Assembly (NCBI GenBank): GCA_963575745.1
Contig: CAUYUJ010016296.1
Coordinates: forward strand, 1 to 64,000
Length of the DNA stretch: 64,000 bases
Direction of reading: 5' to 3'
Origin: Prorocentrum cordatum
Taxonomy: Eukaryota; Sar; Dinophyceae; Prorocentrales; Prorocentraceae
The notes beneath the pieces were generated by a model that saw only the letters and a program-made list of their open reading frames with translations, did no database searches and was not told the origin of the DNA. The position numbers were made by a program, and so were the translations under genes. How positions within the stretch are numbered: position 1 is the first letter of the stretch; each line of letters starts with the position of its first letter. This document shows, piece after piece, positions 53,925-63,181 of this stretch.

Positions 53925-54110
53925 CCGATGAGTTTCCGATGAGTTTCCGATGAGTTTCGATGAGTTTCCGATGCTCGTGCCTGAGTGTGAGCGGGCCTGA
54001 ACATGGGCGAGTCCCAATGTGAGTGGATATACATTCGAGCGGTCTGAACTGAGTGTGAGTGAGCCCGAGTGTGAGTAGGTCTGGACCTGGGCGGCCCCGA
54101 GCGCGCGTGA
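53925..54110 (+). repeat. CGATGAGTTTC array followed by GTGAGTGAGCCCGAG minisatellite
   Basis: The array at 53,925-53,973 has the same orientation as the one at 52,556; then come minisatellite units of about 24 bp. Together with 52,437-52,599 it brackets the 253 aa gene. Confidence 0.65.
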
Positions 54111-54189
54111 ATCTGATTCTCGTCGCCGAGTCCATGGACCCAGGGGCGCATCAGAGTTGTTTTCAGCCCCGCGCCAGCTTTCGAGACGG

Positions 54190-54370
54190 TGGTCGCACCC
54201 GAGCACGCGGGGGCGGCGCAAGGAAAGGGTCGCAGGTGGAGGGAGATGTGTTTGGACTTGTGCGGGGGCCGAATGCGGTGGCAACGGGAGCTCCCCTGCC
54301 CAGCATTCCAAACGCGTCTTCCTCCACCCGCGACCCGTTCCACGCGCCGTTTGCTCCTAGGGCGGGGCGC
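54190..54370. repeat. imperfect inverted repeat (~40 bp arms)
   Basis: GGGTCGCAGGTGGAGGGAGA…GTTTGGA (54,227-54,256) pairs with TCCAAACGCGTC…CACCCGCGACCC (54,307-54,338) with about five mismatches, and pairing extends outward through CGGCGC / GCGCCG. Confidence 0.55.
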
Positions 54371-55011
54371 TATGACTCGAGGCGGCGTCGCCTCCACCCA
54401 GCCCCTGATTCGGTGAGAAATCTGGCATCTCATGTTCGAGAGCTCGAACGAAGCCAAGTAATTCTGACTCTAATTCGGGCCCCCACTTCCTAATCAGCCC
54501 AGCGTGGAAATCATCGATTGCGTCCCAAACCAAACCGTCTATGCCTTCTCGGGTACGGTGCCATTCGATATGTTCGGCCATGAGCCCACGTTCGGCATAA
54601 TCGTGCATTTGCATAGCAGTCCACCTGGCCCTCTCCTCGGGACTGAGCAAGATTGGAACCCCGTCGATGATGTCAAACTGAGCCGTGCCACCGTGCACTG
54701 TGGTCCCTGGTAGCGGGTGCGACGGGCGGCGCAGTAGAGCAGGGCGGGGGCGATATAGTGTTGTTGTTTCCTATGGGGTCACGTCGTCGTCGTCGCCGTC
54801 GTGATCGTGATCGTGGTCGTCGTTACTAGTCATCAGTTTCCTGTTCGGTCAGCGGCCGCGAGCGAGTCACCTCGAAGCGATCGACCCAGAGCAGGTGCCA
54901 CGCGTCACACGCCCATCTAAAGCTAATCTTAGCCACCTGGCTGCGGGCTGCTGGGGGCCCTCCGACCTGGGGCTGCGTCGGGGGGGAGGTCTCCGAGCGT
55001 TCCCGCTTCAT
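54357..55011 (-). CDS. hypothetical protein, two exons (194 aa)
   Basis: Exon 1 is 55,011-54,841 (57 codons, MKRERSETSPPTQPQVGG…SRPLTEQ) and exon 2 is 54,770-54,357 (137 codons plus stop, ETTTLYRPRPALL…SSHSAPP). The exon 2 frame has no usable ATG of its own, and joining across 54,771-54,840 keeps the frame exactly. Exon 2 has an acidic helical look (SPEERARWTAMQMHDYAERG; LVWDAIDDFHAGLIRKWGPE). No domain recognised. Its 3' part overlaps the right arm of the inverted repeat, so the last about 20 residues may be unreliable. Confidence 0.5.
54771..54840 (-). other. 70 bp candidate GA-AG intron bounded by 7 bp direct repeats
   Basis: The plus strand has GTTTCCT at 54,766-54,772 and 54,836-54,842, exactly 70 bp apart. 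On the gene strand the boundary is CAG|GAAAC … ATAG|GAAAC. The inside is a GAC/CGT-rich run. Confidence 0.45.
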
Positions 55012-55723
55012 TGGGCCTGGGCTTGAAACAGCGATGGGGCGAGACAGATGGCGGGGCCGACAACGGGAACGATATGGAGGGCGAAGAGGAGGAGGAGGAG
55101 GAGAGGGAGGAGGAGGAGGAGGAGGAGGAGGAGGAGGAGGAGGAGGCGGACGAGGATGAGGGAGATGAGGAGGATGAGGCGAGGAAGAGGAAAGTGGCGA
55201 GGTCGAGGAGGAAGAGGAGGAGAGGGCGGGGGGGAGATGGGGAGGACCGAGAGCTGGATCCACGGCCCGCCCCAAGCTGGCCGAGCGGGGGGGGGGCGTG
55301 CGTCTCTTCTCACCCTCTCCCCCGCTCACCCTCCCGAACGCCCCCGCCCCTCCCCCGTCCCCCTCCCCCTTCCCCCATCCCCCTCCCCCTCGCATTCCTC
55401 ATCCACCTTCTCCTGTTATCATCCTCCTCCTTCTCCTACAATTACTCAATATGAATGCTACTCTCCCATCTCGACCGTACCGCGCCGATTTCCGTCGCTC
55501 TGGTAGGAGTTTCGAACGCTGTCGATCGCCCCGTCGCCGCTCCAACGTGTCGGACCATTGGCCGTCGACGGAGTCAGCGCGCAAGCGCGTATTGAATCTC
55601 GAGTTGGAGGAGAGCTTGCGTTCGGTGAGACGCACTCGGTCGTGCACGGATGGCACGCTGTCTGCAGCACGCGGCCGCATCGGCGACGGATCGCACAGCG
55701 TGCACTCTCGGGCGGCGCAAGCA
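55012..55723. repeat. purine/pyrimidine tracts and uncertain coding stretch
   Basis: (GAG)n with interruptions at 55,083-55,225, then a CCCCCTCCCC-type pyrimidine tract at 55,300-55,440, so a triplex-prone pair. 55,451-55,740 is open on both strands (plus: MNATLPSRPYRADFRRSG…); I cannot decide whether either is a gene. Confidence 0.45.
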
Positions 55724-56641
55724 CTAGTCCGACTCCGAGTCATTGACCAACACTGCCTCGAACACTGGATGCGGCAACTCGGCGGCTGCCGCGACCACCG
55801 CCACGAGCTCCTTCGCGAAGCCGTCGTAGAAGAACGTCCACTCGTTGAGCTCGTAGGTGCCGTCGCTCCACTTGACGACGTCCCTCCCGCACGAACTGAC
55901 CTCGTCGATGTGGGTCGAGTCTGGACGGGGGCACTCGCACAGAAGCCTGGCCATCTTGTCCTCGGCGATGTTCGAGCTCACCAGCGTCCTCTTGTTCGTA
56001 GAGATCCTCTGCCAATTGCCCTGGTAGGTCGTGGTGATGGCGGCGCGGCCCAGACGCAGGGCGCTGTTGACCGCTGGGTACTCGAAGAACGACTGGCAGT
56101 CGAACGGCATCACGACGATGAAGAACACATCCCTCACGACGCACATGGCGATGAAGTGCGCGACTGCGAGCGCCAGGTCGTTCGCCTCCATGCCTTCGGC
56201 CGATATCTTGCCATTGACGAGGTCGTCCCTCCCGTTGATGCGCAGCATGTCGCCTGCCCACTCACGGGGCGGAGGGGCAATCACGAGCGTCCCCTTCGGC
56301 TTGATGCTCAGCACTATCCGACACGCAAAGGCCATGCCAGCGAGGGTGCAGACGTCCTCCGACTCGTCCCTTCCGTACTTGTCGAACTCTGGGCACTGGA
56401 GGCCAGCCCGTCTCATCCAGCGCGCGAGCCTGCCGCTTCCGCTGAACATCTCCGCTGCGTCCACATAGCGAGGGCACGACCAGAACTCCCGTGTCAGCGC
56501 CTCAGCCACCCTGATGATCTCTCCCTGCGATGCGCTGTCGGAGAGACCAGCTTGCACCGCCATCGCCTCGAACGAACATGGGACGCCAACCGCGGTGGAC
56601 GCGGCGCCAGGCCTCGTCATGGCAGCGGCTGGCCGCTTCAT
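55724..56641 (-). CDS. methyltransferase-like protein (305 aa), catalytic Cys position Pro
   Basis: The start is placed at ATG 56,641 (MKRPAAAMTRPGAAST), although the frame is open to 56,902. Residues about 60-90 hold YVDAAEMFSGSGRLARWMRR…EFDKYGRDESED, a Rossmann motif I like that of cytosine-5 methyltransferases (D-x-F-x-G-x-G, then an acidic residue after the next strand). Around residue 120 LVIAPPPREWAGD stands where such proteins have PPC/PCQ, so the catalytic Cys is absent. FFIVVMPFDCQSFFEYPAVNSAL follows, corresponding to the E-x-P-like strand of the family. I recall such proteins as numerous in dinoflagellates. Likely a non-catalytic or differently acting relative; the substrate is unknown. 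A CGATGAGTTTC array lies 241 bp upstream. Confidence 0.6.
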   Translation of the reverse strand: MKRPAAAMTRPGAASTAVGVPCSFEAMAVQAGLSDSASQGEIIRVAEALTREFWSCPRYVDAAEMFSGSGRLARWMRRAGLQCPEFDKYGRDESEDVCTLAGMAFACRIVLSIKPKGTLVIAPPPREWAGDMLRINGRDDLVNGKISAEGMEANDLALAVAHFIAMCVVRDVFFIVVMPFDCQSFFEYPAVNSALRLGRAAITTTYQGNWQRISTNKRTLVSSNIAEDKMARLLCECPRPDSTHIDEVSSCGRDVVKWSDGTYELNEWTFFYDGFAKELVAVVAAAAELPHPVFEAVLVNDSESD

Positions 56642-56881
56642 GGCCAATGGGTAAGGGCGGCCCAGGCGCGGCGCCAGCACTCGGCCAACGCTCTGCCGAT
56701 GCACGCATGCTTGAGCCAGAACGTCACCACGGGCAACGCTGGCCCAGGCCACCTGGGAAGCTCGACGAATGGCAGGGCAAGCCATGTCCACGAGCCCGCC
56801 TGGGCTGGAGTGCCCGAGCGCCCGCCTCGAAACACATCGACGTCGCTGTGCCCATGCAGCGCGATTATGTGCGCCACCGAT

Positions 56882-56928
56882 CCGAAACTCATCAAAACTC
56901 ATCGGAAACTCATCGAAAACTCATCGGG
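56882..56928 (-). repeat. CGATGAGTTTC array (gene-sense orientation)
   Basis: Four units, on the plus strand GAAACTCATC(A/G)-type. In the sense of the minus-strand gene it reads CGATGAGTTTC, as upstream of 52,830 and 59,637. Confidence 0.65.
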
Positions 56929-57448
56929 AGAGGGCGGTTGGTTTTGAACATGGGGCTCTCGCTTTTGTGCCGCGCGCATTCTTCTTAAGCGTTTGCAACG
57001 GTTACATGGGTGGGGGGCGGCTCCGTCTCAAAATGATGCTCTTGCTTGACGCTGTGCGACCACGCAATGCAAAGTGCACGGGGGACTGGAGGAGCACCAT
57101 GCGGACAGCGCGTCGGTCCGAGGACCAACCGCTGTGCTGTAACGCAGCGGGGCGGCCCACCACGCGTTAGACGCCGCAAGCCGTCGCCTCCCTATGGTGA
57201 TCGGGACTCCGACGAGAAGTCACGCTCTCGCTTGTGGCTTCCTCACGCGCGCCCGCGTTCGTCGGGGTCTGGCGGTGTCGGCGCGCAAGCGCACCTCGAA
57301 TCACCCCGAACGGAGGGAGATGGGGGGGGATGGTTTGTGAATCGTGGTCGTGTTTCCCGCCCTCCCTCCCCATGTCTTCACGAGAACCAATCGCACCGCC
57401 TATGCCACATCGGCGCCGAGCATGCCCCGCGCGATGGCGAGGGGCTGG
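56929..57448. other. gene-free stretch
   Basis: No coding frame with convincing composition; short frames on both strands overlap each other. CGATTCACAAACCATCCC-type text near 57,330 and GC-rich DNA near 57,430 show no repeat or hairpin I could support. Confidence 0.4.
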
Positions 57449-59637
57449 CTACGCCCCGCCGCCGTAGGAAAAACGATGCTGGCCAACCGCCATATTCCCC
57501 TGCAACGACACGCGTTCAAAGAGCCGTTTCTCCCAATTTGACCGATGCACGCTCGAGGCAGCCACTGCCGCTGGCAGATTCAACGATTCATCCAGAAACG
57601 TGGCGCACCGAAGCGGGTTGCCGTGCCTCAAGGAACGGCGCACGAGGTGTACAAAAAAATGTTTTTTGAACAAGTGGGGGACGTCTGCTTCTGCCATGTA
57701 ATGGTTGTGCTGCTTGCGCAGGTCCAGCAGCATGGACCCCGTCTCCCTATCGACGATGGTGGGTGATGCCTTCAGGAGTTGCATGGACGCCAGCAAATTT
57801 CTGCACGCCTCAGTGAGCGCAAACCCTTTCCCCATGCTGGCAGAAAACGTCTCGCACAAATGGAAAGCCCATGGGAGGATCGCGTTTGTTTCGGACCCCA
57901 TTGTTTTTAGCCCTGGGAAGTCCCTCGTGCCGATCATACTCACTGATAGCTCATGCACTCTGTAGTTTTGCGGCACATCCGTGTCGTCATACCAATCGTT
58001 CAGCATGCCCGAGAGCCGCTCCAGAGAGGCTGGGACAACGACGTCTTGATGAGGCCCTGGGATCCCGAAAACATTCACATCCAGAATTGCCCAGGTCACT
58101 GCGGATATACAACGGCCATGGACTCCCAGGTACATATTGTGGAGCACGTCTAACGCGAACGTGAGGGATGGTGACGTATACAGGGCGGGCGAAAACGCTG
58201 GGTTGCGATTCAGCAGTGGGTCCATACAAGCCTGACCGCGATAGGTCGCGCGCCAAAACCTCACGACCAGGGGCAACGAGGCAGCGGAGAAATCGCCGAT
58301 ATCGCACAATTGCTCGGACGGCGTCAATCGATCACCAGCTTTGAGACCTAGTGACGGAACATCGTTTAGGAGCGCCCTCCCACGGGATCCAGATTTCCGC
58401 CGATCCCAGTACAGCCTACCCTCAGTAAAAACCTTGTCGGAAACCGACGCGCCTGCGCGACCGCGGCGGGCAACCCCCGAGAACGCCACCACCCACCACC
58501 CCGTCGCAACCCTCTCCGCCACACGCGCTCCGTGGCGCGACCGCGCGCTCTCGGGGGCCACCTTGCGTGGCCGCGCTTGCGCGTCGGTGTCGCCTTAAGT
58601 CGATCGGCTTCGGTGTGAAGCACAACGACGTGTTCAAGCCGCTGACAGGAAACTTCGTAATCATCCAAATCTGACTTCTGGCCCCAGTGGTCACTGTCCA
58701 ACTCAACAGGGTCATAGTCAGGTAAATTCTCGAGCAGCGAATTGCACATAAAACACGGGGAAAACATGCTGCCCAAACCCCGCAAACCGAACGTGACAGC
58801 CTGCTCCATTAAGTCGCCTTTCATCCAAACCACAACGCCTTTCCTGAGAGGCATGCCCGCCAAATCACCCCTGTGATCACCCGTGACAAACGGTGAGCCG
58901 TCGTGCATGGCCGAGGGGTATCGGCCGTCAATCAACGCCCGCATCGACCATGCTATCACGAGCATGACAGGGTAATGGCTACACCACCCTCGGCACCCGC
59001 ACCTGCAGAATTCAGATTTCCTTAAGAATGCGACCGAATGTCTCCGCGACTGCGGTACTAAATGCATAAAGAAACCCAGCAGCGAGTCTGCTTTTCCAGT
59101 TCGCTCGCTCCTAGTGAAACGAATACCATCGGCGTACAGCGATAACAAAAGCGGGACATCTGGCCTGCACGCGCGAACGCCAGGGTGCCACCTGTATATT
59201 TGCTGCCACTCCTGAAAATCCGCATCATTTGTCAGGGGCCCAGGGTCCAGGGACCGAGTAGTTTCACACTCGTGTTGCAACGACTCATGCAATGGCAGCA
59301 TGGGGATCCTCTTGGTTGTCCTACCAACACCTTTCTGATATATTGGAATGTCCAACCAGTAGTAATCGCTATCTTGCTTTCGGGGAATCGTTGAGTCCAT
59401 TTTTCTCTGATACGTGCCGCCTGTGTTTTTCGGGTGCAGAGCGAGGTCACACACGCCGCCCTCGCAACCAGCTTCCTTAGCGAACCAGCTTATGATGCAA
59501 GCGTCCTTTGCTGTCATTGGCCTCGACCCTGCATACATGGCAAGAATATAATTAAGCAAGTCATTGCCTGCTTGCTTGCGTTCAGCTGCTCTCAATTGCT
59601 CGGCCTGCCAGTCTTCGCCCCACGATTCCCCAGCCAT
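57449..59637 (-). CDS. transposase-like protein of a dinoflagellate-type multigene family, two exons (675 aa)
   Basis: Exon 1 is 59,637-58,594 (348 codons, MAGESWGEDWQAEQLRAAER…HTEADRLK) and exon 2 is 58,432-57,449 (327 codons plus stop, VFTEGRLYWDRRKSG…HRFSYGGGA); the join is in frame. Visible blocks: LLLSLYADGIRFTRSE (DG strand), FCRCGCRGWCSHYPVML (Cys-rich), VVVWMKGDLMEQAVTFGLRG then SPCFMCNSLL, and in exon 2 TFALDVLHNMYLGVHGRCIS. The pattern of Y-x-DG, IKGD-like and D-x-LH-x-x-x-LGV blocks recalls Plavaka/tnp2-type DDE transposase relatives; the three Asp are candidates, not proven catalytic residues. A host gene of unknown function is the alternative. A CGATGAGTTTC array lies about 305 bp upstream. 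Confidence 0.6.
58433..58593 (-). other. 161 bp GC-AG intron with terminal inverted repeats (introner-like)
   Basis: The gene strand reads CTTAAG|GCGACACC … TTTCCGACAAG|GTTTTTACT. Arms CCGACGCGCCTGCGCG (58,444-58,459) and CGCGCTTGCGCGTCGG (58,572-58,587) pair with 14 of 16 positions. AAG|G is present at both ends. The join restores the reading frame exactly. Confidence 0.65.
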
Positions 59638-59941
59638 GGTGCTACGACACCTGGCGCGTGTATCCTGGGAACTGGGAGCCCGCCCTCGAGCCGAACCCTA
59701 CGGGCCCCTGCACCCCGCCCCCTGGCGCTGCAACTACTAGCCGTCGGGCCCGTACCAGCGCCCCCAAGACGCCCTGGAAACCGAAACGGGCGCTCCACGG
59801 ACAGCTGCGCCTCGCCGAGGTGCCGCAGCGACCCCTCGGGCCCGTGCCAGATCCACCCGAAGCGCACCCGAAACCGAAACTGACCACCCGAGGCGTCTCC
59901 GAACCGAAACGGGGGGTGCCCGACCGCGATCGGAGTGGCGC
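59638..59941. other. upstream region of the transposase-like gene
   Basis: CCGAAAC-type repeats (CCGAAACGGGCGCTCC, CCGAAACCGAAACTGACC) and GC-rich DNA; no gene seen. Confidence 0.4.
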
Positions 59942-60060
59942 TGAAACTCATCGGAAACTCATCGGAAACTCATCGCTACAATCCCTGTGAATTTATAGTG
60001 TTTGAGCGAAACTCATCAAAACTCATCGGAAACTCACCGGAAACTCACCGGTATTTCATC
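59942..60060 (-). repeat. two CGATGAGTTTC arrays
   Basis: 59,942-59,975 and 60,008-60,060, on the plus strand GAAACTCATCG; later units drift to GGAAACTCACC. A doublet of TTTTCGCATCCGATC follows (60,127, 60,150). Confidence 0.65.
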
Positions 60061-60249
60061 GGTGGTTTCGTCGCCTCCGATCGCGGTCGGGCCCGAATTG
60101 TTCGGTCCGATCGGGTTCGAGTTCAGAATTTTCGCATCCGATCCGAGATTTTCGCATCCGATCGAGCTTTTCCCTACACAGCGCTTGCTGTCTCACCGCA
60201 GCAGGCTGTTCAGTGTACCCCGAATCGCGGGCCCGCCGCCAGCTTCTGG

Positions 60250-60535
60250 TTTGCCGTCCCCTTCACCTCCACCTCCTCCCTTCCCTCCCCCCCGTACTTC
60301 CCCTCCCCCTTCCCCCAATGGGGACTCCCCCTCCCCCTCCCCCTCTCCACCCTCCTCCCCTTCTCACTCCTCCTCCTCCTCCTCCTCCTCGCCTCCACTC
60401 CCCCCTCTCCCTCCTCCTCCTCTCCTCCTCCTCCTCCTCCTCCTCCTCCTCCTCCTCCTCCTCCTCCTCCTCCTCCTCCTCCTCCTCCTCCTCCTCCTCC
60501 TCCTCCTCCTCCTCTCCTCCCAACTCTCCCCTCCT
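60250..60535. repeat. (TCC)n microsatellite with C-rich lead
   Basis: About 30 uninterrupted CTC/TCC triplets at 60,420-60,520, preceded by CTTCCCCC-type DNA. No gene between 60,061 and 60,648. Confidence 0.9.
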
Positions 60536-60648
60536 TAACTACGCGGCACTGGTCGGCGGGCCTCGTCAAGAGGCCTGGTCGGCACTGCAGCCGAACGTCA
60601 AGAGGCCTCGAGGCCTCGTCAAGAGGCCGTCGTGCTGTCTGCCTCCGA

Positions 60649-61648
60649 CTACCTGCCGCCCTGTGCCTTCTTCACGACCAGAGCGTGCATCTGGTTCAAG
60701 GCGTCGACCTCTGCGTTCAGCTTATCCACCTTGGGCTTGAGGATCGACGTGATCTGGTCGATCTGTTTGTCGAAATCTGCCTCCCCGACGTATGCCCTCA
60801 CTGCGTCAAACTTCTGCGTCACCAGCTGCGCCGCGAGCGCGTTGGTGGTGCTCGTGTTCTCCAGCGCCTCGACTGCCCTGCGGAGATCACCGCTCATCCT
60901 CTCGTCCGCCAAGGGCTCCCACGATGCCACCGTGCCGATGTTGCGCAAGATCATCTTGCCAGACGTGAGCTCCTGTCCGTACAGGCTGATCAGCGTGCGA
61001 AAGTCGTCGAGCTTCTTCTTCGCGTCCTTCTTGGCCTGCTTCGGGTGGGGAGCGTCGTCACCAGCTGGCTCAGGTGGCGGCGTCGCCGTGCCGCCGCGGT
61101 CGCCCCTCGTCCGCTTGGTGCTCCGTGCCGCGGCCTTGACCGCTGCCTTAGCCTTCGCCTCCGCCGCCTTTGCTTGCTTCTCCTCCGCCTCATTTGCTTT
61201 CGTCGCCTCCGCCTCCTTCTGCTTGGCAACGTCGGCGGCTTTCTTCTCGTCCGCCGCCTGTTGCTTGGCCTCGCTCTCCTGCTGCGCGACTGCGCCCGTC
61301 TGAGCCTGGCTCGGCTGGCCACCGCCCAGCGTGTCGTGCCCCCCCCCTTCAGGAAGTCGAGCGCCAGGTCGTCCTGCACGCCCGTCTGCTCCTGGTACTG
61401 CGTCCACGCCGTCTCGAACTTGTTCTTGAAGCCCGACTTGCAGTAGAGGTATTCGGCGCGCTTGGTGAAGCTGTTCCACTGCACCCAGGGGTACCCCAGC
61501 TTCTGGCACGCCAAGACTGTGTTCAGTGCCGCCATCGCCCCCGTCTCTGTGATGCCGACCCCCGACTCCTTGCCTGCGATGACCTCGAACGGCTCGTGGG
61601 TCCCCCACTCCAGGTGGGCCTCCGTGTTGGTCTTCCTCTTAGACCTGT

Positions 61649-61683
<35 letters not shown>

Positions 61684-62509
61684 ACGACTACGACGACCAC
61701 CCATGGGTGGTCGTCGTAGTCGTCGTCATCGTTGTCGTCGTCGTCGTCGCTCCCAACCTGCGCTCTTGGTAGGCGTTCCACTGCTTGTCGACCCACTCGA
61801 GGATGCAGTTCTCCTTGCCGATGTGGCCCTGCGCATTCTTGTACTTCGCCTGCTCCTCTGCGCTGCCCTTCTTGAAGCGGTCGTACTTGCTGGCAATCGC
61901 CGTCCTCGACTTCGCGATCCTCGTCCTCCACGCCTCCTCGATCACCTTATCGGGCTGCTCGTCGTCGGGGCTGTCCTGCGCCCTGGTCGCGGGCGGCGTC
62001 TCGCAGCCCTTCGCCAACTCGTTGGGCCTCTTCGCCAGGAAGCCGAGCTGCAGCCCGCCTGAGCCCTCGGACGGGTTCTCAGGCAGCGAGACGCCTAGCG
62101 ACGCCCCGCTCGGCCCCCCGGCGGTGTCGCCCAGCTGGCTGATGCCGAGGCCCTTGAGGTTCGCCTGCTCCAGCCCGATCGCCGCCCCGTCGATCTGCGT
62201 GATGCCCGGCGCGGCGGTGTCGGCCTGGGCCAGGCCGATGGCCCCGAGGTTCGCCTGCTGCAGGCCGATGCTCGCCACGCCGTCCAGCGCTGGTCCTGCC
62301 GACGATGCCGCTGCCGCCGACGATGATTCAGGCGGTGCATCAGCGCCCTCATCCGCACGCGGGGTGTCCTGCCGACGGCGAAAACCACCGTCGCCACGAC
62401 TCCTCCCACGCACCCATGTCCGAACCCCCCACCCGAGTATCGGGCGGGAGGAAGGGGCGGTCTCAGCCCTCCACATCTCCTCCTCACTCCTCATTCCCTC
62501 CCCCTTCAT
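60649..62509 (-). CDS. coiled-coil protein with decapeptide repeats, two exons and a homopolymer frameshift
   Basis: Exon 1 ends at 61,758 and exon 2 starts at 61,644; the join QERR|SKRKTNTEAHLEW is in frame. The N-terminus is uncertain: ATG 62,509 is in frame, but an acceptor-like GGCAG|GACACC near 62,375 suggests an upstream exon. Exon 1 holds about five ~10-residue repeats (IGLQQANLGA, IGLAQADTAA, IGLEQANLKG…). Exon 2 has VIAGKESGVGITETGAMAAL and WVQWNSFTKRAEYLYCKSGF, then …DFLKGG. At the G9 run (61,340-61,348) the frame changes; beyond it the protein continues as a long Ala/Lys/Glu coiled coil (ESEAKQQAADEKKAADVAKQ) and a C-terminal helical domain (RTLISLYGQELTSGKMILRN). Function unknown. 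The frameshift could be a sequencing error in the homopolymer. Confidence 0.5.
61645..61757 (-). other. 113 bp GT-AG intron consisting largely of a GAC/GTC palindrome
   Basis: Boundaries CGCAG|GTTGGG and CCGACAG|GTCTAAG, with CAG|GT on both sides. The centre is a perfect inverted repeat with 23 bp arms (61,681-61,703 / 61,704-61,726, core ACCACCCATGGGTGGT). The phases of the two flanking frames match. Confidence 0.65.
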
Positions 62510-62707
62510 CAACCTCCTAACCCTCACCTCCTTCCTCGCCACCTCACCCCCTCCCACGGCAGCTTTCGACTGCACCGTCCGTGCTGTGGACCCAGCGCTC
62601 TGACCAGCTGTCCTGGCGGTCGGGCAAGTCCTCGACGTGCAGGCCGTCCTGTATCGGCGAGGGGGATGCTCCCTCCCCTCCATCAATACTACCACCACGA
62701 CAGAAAC

Positions 62708-62966
62708 ACTCGAGAGTCGAGGATCGAGGATCGAGACCCGAGGTGTTTTTTTACCCGAGGAGCGCGTCGATTTCAATTTCGAGGCGGACCCAGCCGTAGG
62801 CACGAGGGGGCCCCTCGAGGCCCGAAGCGGCCGTCAAACTCGAGAGTCGATGATGGAGGATCGAGGCTCGAGTTGTTTCCCAGGAGGGCGCTTCGATTTG
62901 AATTGCGAGGCGGATCCAGCCGTAGGCGCGAGGGGGTCCAGGAGGCCCCGAAAGGCAACAACCGAA
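62708..62966. repeat. 130 bp tandem duplication
   Basis: ACTCGAGAGTCGA starts at 62,708 and 62,838; both copies share CGATTT(C/G)AATT(T/G)CGAGGCGGA and CCAGCCGTAGGC. It precedes the last gene. No gene seen between 62,510 and 63,181. Confidence 0.75.
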
Positions 62967-63181
62967 ACACAGAATCGAGGATCGAGGATGTCTCGGTGCC
63001 CCCCCCCACTGCCGCGCCTCGCTGGAGGCAAGTCTGAGGGCGCCCGCATCGTCCCGAGCGACCGCTGGAGGCCACTCGGACCGTCTTCGGCCGTTCCGAG
63101 GGGGCGCTCTCGCCTCGGTGCGGAGCCTGCCGTCCGTATCTATTTCGGCTACTAGATCCCTGGGCCCCACGCGCGCCTGAT

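Noticed and set aside
55298-56947. 549-codon plus-strand frame
   Set aside because: Most of it is antisense to the methyltransferase-like gene, which has conserved motifs; only 55,451-55,740 remains undecided.
60213-60740. Ser- or Leu-rich frames through the TCC run
   Set aside because: Low-complexity translation of (TCC)n in three frames.
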